Assembly: GCF_000003815.2 (NCBI RefSeq)
Contig: NC_049997.1
Location: forward strand, 4,486,789 to 4,550,788
DNA from: Branchiostoma floridae
Lineage: Eukaryota; Chordata; Leptocardii; Amphioxiformes; Branchiostomatidae
Reading direction: 5' to 3'
Length of the DNA stretch: 64,000 nucleotides
The first letter of the stretch is position 1; each line of letters begins with the position of its first letter. The notes under the pieces were generated by a model. The model did no database searches. It had not been told where the DNA came from and was given only the letters and a program-made list of their open reading frames with translations. Shown here in pieces: positions 49,801 through 61,800 of this stretch. The position numbers and the translations under genes are program-made.

Positions 49801-52800
49801 TTGTTTGAAGGGGAAGACCCTGGCCAACTGATTGAACCAGCCATACTTGCAATAACTATTATATTAGATTTGGTGATGGGTTTACTAACATTAAATATTT
49901 TCTCTTGTCTTGTCTATTCTTCCCTCTTCTCCCAATTTTCCATACCAAATATCCTTTCTGTATCATTTCTTATTCCATCTCTCCCAATTTCTTCCCACAA
50001 TGCTTTGCTTCATATTTTACCCATCCTGCAACATTCTCCCACCATGCAACATTCTCCCATCATGCAACATTCTCCCACCATGCAACATTCTCCCATCATG
50101 CTTTCCTGCCATCATCTCCATCATCCAACCTTCTCCGCCATTGCTATCCCATCATCCTTTGCTGTCTGCATGACGGTGGCGGGAACCATTGTAGACAATA
50201 CTTCGGTGAGAAGATCGGTCTGTACTTCGCATGGCTCGGGTTCTATACCAACACGCTCATTGCGCCCGCTATCGTTGGCTTCATCTGTATCCTGTACGGA
50301 GCAATCTCATTGGGCCAGGACCTAACAAGGTAACGCTAACAACGGGATAAGGTTCCTTGTCTCAAATATATCTGCCAGGGTTGCAATCTGATGGGATCTC
50401 CAATTTTGATCTATTAGTAGAGCTCCAGATCATTTTAATTCTGTAAATTTCAAGATATTCAGACTTTTGTTAAAAGTCAACTTTTCAACTTCGATTCCTG
50501 TTACTTTGAAATCTGGATTTTTTAGATTGGAGACCGGATTTTGTCAGATTGAAATCTCTACTAGTACTCAGATACTATATTACATTGTATCTACATCTTC
50601 CTTATCGATGTAGTATATTTTCTGTTGTCCAATACTTAGTACTTTTTGATAGCAAGATTGTAAACTTTAAGCTGTTCTTTTGTCTGTTGTCTTGGTTTTT
50701 TTTTTTTTTTTGATTGAATTTTGTATCTTTGTGAAGGTAAAACGAATTAGAAGACTAAGTTTTCCCATGTAACATCTTCAAATGCTTAAGTAGACATCAA
50801 ATTGTACATGTACATGTGAAGACTGCATGTCTGTTTTTTATAGATAGGTAACATGACTCATAGTCAAATAAAATATCTTTTAGGATGTCTGAAAATTTGC
50901 ATATTCCTTAGTGGATAAAATCTGCCATCTGTAAATGGAAGGATGCCTACTATAATAAAATCTGCCGGTGACATTTACCTGGCACAAATATTCAAATTTG
51001 GTACCGTCTGTAATTCATAAACTCAAACTTGACCAATCAATGTCTACCATTTCGTACTAGTATTTGCTAAGTAATCTGACCTAATCAGAACCTGCAAAAT
51101 CTATTTGTTTGTTTGTTTGTGTTTGTTTTATGAATATCCCATCTTTTCCCCCTAAGCCAAGAGATCTGTGGCTCCAACATCACCATGTGTCCGCTGTGCG
51201 ACCAGAGGTGCAAGTACTGGCCTCTAGACAACCAGTGTAGATACTCACAGGTGAGCTTTTTCTATTCAATACAGGACTCTAGCCAGCTCGACATTTTTTT
51301 CCGTCAGCCAATTCCCATTGTCGCGAAAACACTATTCCAGGAGTTAGAGAGACTGAATTGAGACCTTGAAAAACAGGTTTTAATGAGATCATCGTATGCG
51401 AAAGGGCACCGACACACATTGTCAACAATCATAACAATAGCAAAACAAACAGTTTGTGGCTTTTACGGCCGTGGACAGCGTCCCCAAGCAGCCTGTAGCT
51501 TCCACCAAGGAGCTTTTATCAGATTTTTTTCTGTCAAAGTTGACGGATTGGTTTTAAAATTTTTCTGTCACAAGCAGGAAATTTCCGTCAATTGACTGAA
51601 AAACGGACACTGGCTCAGAATCTCTCTCTCTCTCTCTCTGTCAGTCTTTTCCAGACTATGACAAACTACGCAAAAGAACTTTACGACAAAAGATATTAAT
51701 TCAGTAATAACAACAGATTAACCCTCGCAAAGCTCAGTCATGCAGTAGACACATACTGGGACACTTTTCTATTGTGATTCCAATGTATGACTGAAGGATA
51801 CACAATGTCATGTGAAACCCAATGGAAAACATAGACTTATTAGCTAGCATCCATTAACGCTAGATCACCTTTATCCAGGGGTAACCTATATCCGTTGTTT
51901 TTAAAGCATTGTATTTCGGGGTATCAAGTCTACAAACCACATTCAAATTGCAATATTTTTATAATATTGCAATATGAAACCACAGTCCCTCAACTTGATA
52001 TTCCTAGATACCATGTCCTTCAAAACAACGAATATAGGTTACCCCCGAATAAAGGTGAACTAGCGTTACCAATTGCTCCACCCATGGCACAGAAACACAA
52101 GGACCTGCCAGCCTACTGTCTGCTATGCTCTCCTCCTAGGAGTGATTGATTACCATGAAACTCATGAGAAACACATTAGATTCACAGTCTCTAATTGGTG
52201 ATAAGGGAACATTTTGGATATGTATCGTCCAAAGCAAGCATTGCAATTATAATGAATGATAAATTTGTTGCCAATAAATCATAGACTGGTAAACCAAAAC
52301 TTTTAATTCATAATCTGGTCAGAGGTGTACAAATATGAACTTTCCCTAGCATAGTACTTATCATATATAATAATAACTGATAATAACATGAATGTTTTAT
52401 ATTTGTATTAACTTTAGTCTCTGTTAACCCTAGGCTTCACACGTGATAGACAATCCAGCAACCGTGTTCTTTGCAATCTTCATGGCTCTGTGGGGTAGGT
52501 AGACTTCCGTATAGCTTCTGTCTTAGAAAATTAATGCTATTTAACACACGTCCTGTTGTTATAATTATGTTGTATTTGTAGACATTTCAGTCTCTACACC
52601 TGGAGATAACTTGCAGACGTTTCGAGTGACATCCATCAATCAATCTTCTTCAGTGTCATAAGAATGGACTGGCAGCACAAATCAATATTATACTACATCT
52701 ATACATACAATACTACATTGGAAAAAAATATTTCAAAATGTCAAATTCACTGGTCATGTACAATCATGTATAACGGATTGTAGGCAAATGTCGCTCATAT

Positions 52801-55800
52801 GTTAATGACACTGAAGAAGAGTGATGGATGTCACTCGAAAGTAGATTGTATATTTATATGTCTGTGGTCACAATACCAGCTTTGCTGCCTAGTGCCCACA
52901 CTGTATTGTTTTGTTACAACCTGAATAAAGAAAATAGATTGATTCTGAACTTATTCTGTTGTTGAGATTAAATTGTCTTTAGATAATGTCAACCTGGATG
53001 TCTAACCTTCATAATTATATCTAATTCATTATAGTATTTTCATCTTCATTTTCATGTTTATAGTATTTTGGTCAATAATTATTCTTACATTGTGTATAAT
53101 TGAAAGAACTTGCAATATGTACTGTCTTGTATACAAAATGTACATATCACGAAAGATAAAATGCAAGTTAGTGTATATTTTTGCATCAAACTCAGACCAA
53201 GGAGCTTTTATCTGATAAAAGCTCCTTGCTCAGACCCAGCCCTTCAATAGGTTCGCTGATACCTCATCACATGACATGGAATAAACCTTACTGCATTCTT
53301 ACTAAGTATATCCATCCACAATTTAATGACATAAGATCATTAATGAGACCTTAACAGTAACTGTTGTATGTTGATTTATTCTCCTTAAGCCACCATGTTC
53401 CTGGAGTTTTGGAAGAGGAAACAAGCTGTCATCTCGTATGACTGGGACCTGGTGGGCTTCGAGGACGAAGAGGTCGGTAAAGGCTTTATGTCATCAACCC
53501 TGACCACCCCTCTTTACAAATAGATTAGCCGATTCTGTCAACAGCCCATCTGGAGCTATGAAAAATGTACCAAAATTAAGAATTTTTCGGCCTGATATGA
53601 AGTACATAGAATGTATGTCCACAACAATATTGGTCCAGGTGTTCATATCTAGAGAAAAATTACAAGGATTGAGTGGAGCGACTGAGTCCAAAGATGGGGG
53701 CACAGCGCCCTTGTTCCCATGTTTAAAAGAAGCCCTGTTTGTCTACTCGTGGCAATGCTATTGTTCATATACATAGAAGTAGTAAGTATTCTTTACAACA
53801 AACCACAGACGGTGACTGAAGATGACTGTTCCGGCACTGCTTTTCATTGGATACGCCATATTTCAGCGCTCTTTTTTTGCTGCGCTCCTGCCAGATTGTG
53901 CTCTAGCAATAGATTCAAAATGGCGTTTTGGAAGGGGTCTACTGAAGGTTGGGTCAGGGGTTATACGGGGTAGTGTTATTCACGTCCATGATGAAAACAA
54001 TTATTCATTTTTTGCCACTGATTTCATTCAAATATGATGACCTACAATTTGTATTTCATTCAAATTTTCCAAAACCATTATTACCGATAAAACGTATGCT
54101 AACTGAAATGTCTGACCATTTAGAAAATCTAATCTTGTTGTTTAAGTTAATGCTATTTAGCATAATTCTTATTACCTGGATGTCTAACTTGGATGTCTAA
54201 CCCTTATATAGAGTGTTCCTCAAATGATTAAACTAATGCTTTAATTTGGTTATTCCAGGAGAGACCTCGGCCAGAGTTTGAGTCCAAAGTTTCCACTCAC
54301 CGGATCAACCCTGTCAACAAGGTCAGAAATCACAATTATTTGATTTTAATATTCTTCGAAAAAAGCATTTTCACATTTTTGTCATTTATGAAATTATGCC
54401 TGTTATGAATGATGTATTTTCATATTAAAATGTCTTCAGTAATGAGTACTTGTGCAGATTTTAGATATCAAATCAAGATGGTTATGTCTCAAAAGACACT
54501 TGTTATCCAGTAGGTATGATGATGATGATATTTTTGGCAACACCACAGGGGTGGTGCCAATGGCTCCTCATGCACTAGACCAATTTGTAGAAATTCAAAA
54601 ATGAAGCACTCAGATATTTGACGGATATGTAGCCACTCTCTCTTTGGTCAAACTGGTTATTATCAGCTGCTGTCATAAGTTTAATGGCTAATTGTGATTT
54701 GGTAGTTACCTTCTTATGTTGATACTTAGTCAGATGTACAGGGAATATGGAATAAACCACTTCTGCATATTATTGTCAAATTCCTCTCATGATAGGTCCT
54801 TATCATGACTCCAGAAGGACTGGCCAATCCTAACTTTGATATCCCCCGGGCTTCCGTAGGTTCAGCATCCAAGACAGGTTCACTGTTCCAACAATAGTTC
54901 TTCAGTTCAATGTTCATTGTTTTTTTATCCTGATCTTGAAGCCCCTGTCACACACTCAAGACAATTCCTCAGCTCCTCAAGCAAGGTTGACATTTGGCTG
55001 ATGCTTGGAATCCAATCCTTTTGTTATTGAGGTTCAGTTTGTTCCTCTGAGATCTCAATTCCAAGCACAATGTGCCTTTTCTGAGTTTGTTTTATCAAAA
55101 CTATTAATTGTCAGGTACAGACAAGTTTGAAAAACTAGTATAAACTAAAAAGCTACGAAAATTTAAGGCAATCTCTTCAAACAACTCCCAGCCACAGATG
55201 ACCTTACAAGTTACATGAGTGTACTTTTTTCATTGGTTTTCTAACTCTCACATTCTTATGTCCTGATACAACTTCAAGTTGTTGAATTTGAAATTTTATG
55301 GTAAAACTGTTGTGGGTGTTGTGGTGACACCTGTAGCTATCAGTAGATAGTGTGTTCAAGTTTGTTTTTTCGTCTGATCATATAAATAACATGAAGTATT
55401 TTGTTTGTTCAAAGACTTGTTGCATAATCCTCTTCCAGGTCTATTGCAGCAATTTTGTTTTCTCTGAAATGTGGTTGTTTCAAATTTAAATTATTGTGTG
55501 TAATGATCACACACTACATTGTGTTGAAATGCGAATTGATGTTCTAAAAGTTGATGTTCTAAGGTTAAAGTTTGGATCAATCATATCTCTATTATTTTTG
55601 CTTCAATTGTACAATTGTATTGTAACTGTTCAATTCATTTATTGATGTTTTCTCTGTTTCAGCTTGAAGAGGCTTTCCTGCCATTCTACAATAAAGTACC
55701 AAGACTCATTTGGGCTGGGCTGGTGGTTCTCTTCATGGTGAGTGAGTGAGTGAGTGAGTGAGGAACGAGCGAGCAAATTACTGATTTAACGAATATTTTG

Positions 55801-58800
55801 CAATAGACTTATCTAATAGCCCTGCTACATCAGTTAAAACCTAGAAATACACAATATAAACATTTCTCATTAGTCAACATAACAATAAGGATCAGTACAC
55901 CAATTTTGCATTTAGCATTCTATTGTACGATCCAGATTTGTTCTGCAAATCCATTTTGTTTTATTTACTACATGTATTATGTATGTATTATCAATAATAT
56001 TATCTATTTTGGACTTTTTTTAAATCATGTCACAATTTTCCAAGTTTCAAACCCTTCTGTTTTTTCAACTGTTATCCTGGCTATTAGGTTCCTTTTATTT
56101 TACAGTCACAATGTACAAATTCATCAATATATCTCTATTTGAGTCTCCTAAAATGTTGCCTTTATCCAGCATTTTAATGCTTCAAGCCCAAATTGTCGAT
56201 GGTAATGGTTCATCTACCTTACACTTACAGGTCACGCTGGTTCTGGCGGCTGTGTTCGCCGTGATCGTGTACCGTATCGTCATCGTGGTGGTGTTCTACA
56301 GATCGGACCTGGGGCTCATCTCGGAGCGCGCCAAACTCGCCACCTCGGCCACCGCTGCCCTTCTGAACTTGGTCGCCATCATGATTCTCAACAAGGTAAC
56401 TCAAAAGCTTAGTTGTCTGCATTTTCGAGGGCCATACATGTATCAGGGCTCTAGCCAGCTCGATTGTTTTTTCCGTCAGCCAATTCCCATTGTCGCAAAA
56501 ACCGCGAAAATACTATTCCAGGAGTTAGAGAGACTGAACAGAGACCTTGAAAAACGGGTTTTTAATGAGATTATCGTATGCAAAAGAGCGCCGACACACA
56601 TTGTCAACAATCATAAGAATAGCAAAACAAACAGCGTGTGGCTCTTACGGCCGTGGATGGCGTCCCCAGGCAGCCTGTAGCTTCCACCAAGGATTTTTGT
56701 CCGTCGTTTTAAAATTTTTCTGCCACACTGAGCAAATTTCTGTCAATTGACGGAAAAACGGATGCTGGCTAGAGCCCTGGCCAAAATGTAATGAAATCAG
56801 GGTTGTAGCCAGCACCCGTCCTTCCGTCCTTCGAATTGAAATGATTTGCAGCTGGCGACGGATAAAAATTTTGCCCATTCCATCCTCTGTGACGGACAAA
56901 AATGAATATGTAAAGTTCAGGGTTGAACAAGTTTTCTAAAATCCACTTGTCCTATCGGGCAAGCACATAAAAAATGTACTTGCCCGAACCAATTTTTCAC
57001 TTGCCCAAAATTCAAATGTCACTGTTACTAGTATAATGCATTTTCACTTCCAGCAATGGAATTCTTTGTAGACAATTGCTTGATGTCATGACTGTAAAAA
57101 GTAACAAGTATTATATAAGAATTGCACTAAAATCAATGGAAAAATCTTACTTGCCCAATCGGACAAGTGGGGTAGGACATGCACTTGCCCGAACAGCACT
57201 TTCACTTGCCCTAGACAATAGGGCTAGTGGACTTGTTTATCCCTGTAAAGATGGAAAAAAACTGCCTTCCTTGTGTAATTTTTCACTAAAACACATGCCG
57301 TTGAACAGCATAGTCTACCAACAAAATTTACAGCTACCTCAAAATGTAGGAAATGGTGTTTCAGAGGGTCTATCTGTGTCTGCTGTCGGGCACAAGAGGT
57401 TGGGCTTAAGTTTCTGTGCGTTGGAGTCACCCAGCAGAACAACCCGTTTGCGCGCTACGCTTTCCTGGCGTGGTGGTTCTGCCACTACTGCAGGATCGGT
57501 GTTCTGTGTGGGTTTGGAGGTGATCTCTACGGTGTTCTCTCTAGTTGGCCTTTTAGAGGCGCTTTTATGTTGGGTTAAAACCTCGAAGCGGTTAGCAGTG
57601 GGTAGCGCATAAGTTACCGCGGGTTCTTCGGGGTCTGATTCAGGCTGGGTGTCGTCGCTTTTCTTGGATTTTAGGAGATCTTTCACGTTGCCCACTTTGA
57701 CCTTCAGTAGATCTTGGGAGAGTTTAATGTCACTCATCTCGGATTTCATGGTCAAAGACGTCGTTTTAAGTGACTCAAACAACTCTTCTAAATGTTTGAC
57801 TCTGTTCCGCAACCTGCCGTTTTCTTCGCGAAGATTTCGGAGTTCTGTGCCGTCCTTATTGTGGGTACAGGTACATCACGGTCATTTTGCACCTAGGTAC
57901 CAACGACATCATGTCAAAATCAAAGGAGACCGTCATATCTGAGTACGAGCTTACAGTCAGCACCACACAGTCCCTGTTTCCCCAAGCAGAAGTCGTAATA
58001 TCGGCTATTCCACCAAGGAGGGACTCCAAATGCCGCCCGAATGTGAACGAAGACATTTCAGCGGTAAACCTGCATCTGTGCAACATGTGTGAGGCAAATA
58101 AGCAACTGCTGTATGTGAGCCACCCACAACTGTGGAAGGACCAAGACTACAAGCCACAGGTGTACGAGAACGACGGTTATCACTTAAGCAGCGACGGCGT
58201 CAGAATCATAGCCTTTAATCTGAAGAAACAGGCATCTAAGGCCTTGGGACTAACATCCATGAAGAATCACGGCAAGTCCCCACGTCGTGACGCAAATGAC
58301 AACAAACATAAACCCGGAAACACCTCCTACCACTCGCAGTACAAAAGGGGTAAACCAAGGAATAACCTGCTCGGTGGACAAAGAAAGAGTGCCCGGCCAG
58401 ATCAGCCCGGTCAATCGCTACCCCGCAGTTATCCTGGACACGCTAGATTACCTAACCCCCCACCCAGGAACAACAGCAGCACCTACAAGAGTCAGCCTAA
58501 GACGTCCCGAGACATCTCTCCAGACCAACCTAAGCTGACGAGAGGACCACAGCGTGGAGCATTAGCACATGGAATGCCTGACCCTACCACTGGACATGGC
58601 GGCTTCGCCCCCCCCCCAGTCTTGCCAGACGGACGGCCCGCTTTTGCTCCCGCTCCTGTATTCTACCCGACTAATCGTCCACGCCACAAAAGATTCTCTT
58701 CCTACTAACATCAATGGTTCAATCTATTATAGAACACATGCGGCATTTCATTTTCAAATGTCTTCAAGAAAGAAGTCAAACCCTGTAATAGTTACGTAGA

Positions 58801-61800
58801 CTTAGTACCCCATTACGTATCGTATGTATATTCATCCACTTAATATGTGTATCCTAGAATTTAGTTTATCTACATGTATTCAGACCACATTTATTCATCT
58901 CATGTAATTAGTCATTCTTTTCTTGCAATTAGCCCAATGGGCATGAATTTGCAATAAACTTTATCAATTTTTTTCAAAATTTGGGACCCCCTTTGGCGCT
59001 CTATATAAATGATTTCAAGCTGGCTACAACCCTGAATGAAAAAAAGGTAACATTGTTTAATCTTTGGTACAAAGCAACAGAAAATTCACTATGCTTTTTT
59101 TTTAGTACAGCAGCTAGCATATAGGGGCTCAAATCTGACTGTGTAGGGGAGGAATTCAGCATAGTGTCCCCCATGCTTGAGGGCACTGGAGGAAACTGGG
59201 CATTTGAATTTTTTACAGCAGCTACTTGCAGTTACACACTTCCAAACATGTAAAGCCATGTATATGTAACAGAAACAGTGAAGAAATATCTGTCAAGTTC
59301 ATTCTACATGGCAAGAATTGGCTGACCCCCCATGTCTCCCAGAATACTCCATTTTTCCTGGCATGCAAAGTGATCTATTATTTGCTTTCTTTATTTTTCC
59401 ACAGCAAAGTTATGAATATGACTATACAGGGTTCTCCCCAGAATTTTTTTAGTATAATGGAGGGGCTGGCAAAATAACCCGGACCAACGTGCTGCGCTTT
59501 CATGAAAATGGGTTCATTTTGCAATGATAGAGGGTGTCAAATACTCCAAGTACAGTATAATACATTATAGTGATTCCTTGTTATGAAGTGCAAAACTACT
59601 ATTGTTTTGATCATTCACATGCCCATTCACATGCCCACTGGAAAAGTGATGCCAATTGGCACAAAAATCTGTGAATTTAGCAAAACTAACCAAGAAAATT
59701 GGGAAGAAACACACTAAATTTCAAAAGTAGTATAGTGGAGCTGGGCTAGGAGTATAGTGGAGGGCCTCTGTTATTCCATCCTCTGGGGAGGACTCTGCAA
59801 TACATTCGAGCTCGATTTACTTGAACGAGTTTAAAATTTCCCGTGTTTCAGATGTACGAACGTGTCTGTTACTGGCTGACGGACATGGAGCTCCCGCGTA
59901 CGCAGACGGAATACGAGGACAGCTTCACCTTCAAGATGTTCCTCTTCCAGTCCGTCAACTACTACGCTTCTATCTTCTACATAGCTTTCTTCAAGGGAAG
60001 TTTTGTAGGAAGACCAGGAGACTACAACTACTTCCTGAACGAGTACAGACCCGACGAAGTAAGATATAATTTTAACTTGAAAGTTTATCTGTGGTGGTAG
60101 AAGTCATTCTTGAACTATTTTAACTGTAATATCCAACACAGAAATTGGACTCACCCAAATTTCCGACTGAACAGCATTTGACCAGTCTTTGTCAAATTTG
60201 TGTTGGATACTACAGTTAGATTAGTTCAAGAAGTAAGATATTATCAACTTTGGTACATATGCATTGTCTTTAAGTTTGCGGTTTTGGTTGGTGACCTCTC
60301 ATAACGAACATTTTTATCATCTTACATTGTTTTTAAAAACAAATACCATATTCTCTTGATTCATGAATTCACTTTGCCACAAATGGAAATGGAAATGAAT
60401 CTTACTGAAGTTTACTTTTCAAATCATTCTTGAGTTGATAGAAAAACTAAAACTAGTAAAAGCTAGATATTCGTTAACTTAAAGAAAAACTTATATATTT
60501 AACCCAAGTTTTGAATTTAAACCTTATCATGATTCTTCTGGCTGTAGGATGTGCACTTAAATGTTCAGTGCACTTCATGAACCAATCACTAGGTGGCACT
60601 GTTGAGTGGACCATTGTGTAATGCTAACCTGTCGGTACCTTTCCTTGCCAGTGTGATGTTGGAGGCTGCCTGATCGACTTGTGTCTCCAGCTGGCCATTA
60701 TCATGGTGGGCAAGCAGGCCTACAACAACTTCATGGAGCTCATCTTCCCGTGAGTACAACTCGGAGATCTTATACCTGCTTTCAAATTAAAATACTTTCA
60801 AATGGAATATAATTGTTGTTTTTCATTCTTGTCCATTTCTTGCCACTTCTATACATTTTTCCATATACCCGGGGGGGGGGGGGGGGGGGGTATGCTTGCT
60901 TCTACAAGGTTCCTGCAAGGTTAATACTCTGAATGGCAGCTCACAGACTAGACTGACCCATAAGGATTATGAAATCCTGATATTAAATCTTCTTTCTGTA
61001 GTTTGTTAAAATGCCTCCCACTGTTTAAACCAAAACAAACCTGATGAACTGAGCTTTGCAGTGGGGGTTAAGTCTTTGGGTTTTAAACGTAGGAAAATGT
61101 GTTTTGAAGATTTCAGAAGGGCCCCGAAATACCCTGGTAGTCGCACGGTGTCCCACAGGGCCATGATGGGGTCGTGCCCAAAAGAGTCTGTGTCATTCAT
61201 TGGCTAGGCAGAGGTAAGTACGTTCTTGGTACATGTGTTGTTTCAAACTTGGTGTTGAGGACTGTGATGTCATTATGATTACAGGAAGCTGAAGAACTGG
61301 TGGTCTCGGCGCGGGAACGTAGACCAGGATGCGGTACCCTCGCAGGCGTACACGCGCTGGGAACAGGACTGCGATCTCGTCCCCGTCCCCATCATGGCGC
61401 TATTCCCGGAGTACTTGGAAATGGGTAATTCAAAAACTGCAAACATCAGAATCACCATGAAGATCTTAACATTTCCAGTATAACATTAAATAAAATACAC
61501 CACTTTTTATATTTTTGAAAACAATATCTTAGATTATTGTACAGAAAAATCATTATGGGAAAGTACCTCAAATAGAGCAATTTTGTGCGACAGTTCTCTA
61601 AAAAAATGCAAAATTATACAGTCACATTATTTGTTTTGTGTCTACAACATTTGTTCTTTGGGATTAGAAAGGAAAGAGAAAGGACGTTCTTGCCGTGTTT
61701 TGAGTTTGCAGTTGAAACAATTGTTGTCTTATAGTAGAGTCCATTCCAAGACACCATGCGGATGTTTGTTGCCATTGTTTAGAATTGATTTTAAAGTTTT

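Larger units (their letters stand above)
56798..59034. mobile_element. hAT-type element with nested insertions
   Basis: The ends CAGGGTTGTAGCCAGC and GCTGGCTACAACCCTG are flanked by AATGAAAT and AATGAAAA, a 7-of-8 target duplication. Inside lie a MITE (56918-57245) and a LINE-derived fragment (about 57300-58980). Most of its 2.2 kb is later insertion. Confidence 0.8.

Noticed and set aside
49801-50333. Overlapping 142- and 174-residue open frames
   Set aside because: They cover an 18-base tandem repeat and read into exon 15b. Only 50195-50329 has anoctamin sequence; the rest is intron.
55906-56142. Plus-strand frames upstream of exon 21 as extra coding
   Set aside because: They precede the clear acceptor at 56230, and their sequence does not match the anoctamin TM3 pattern, which continues directly from exon 20 to exon 21.
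57076-57612. 178-residue plus-strand frame
   Set aside because: It lies across the MITE and antisense to the coiled-coil/GDS frame, which is the recognisable one.
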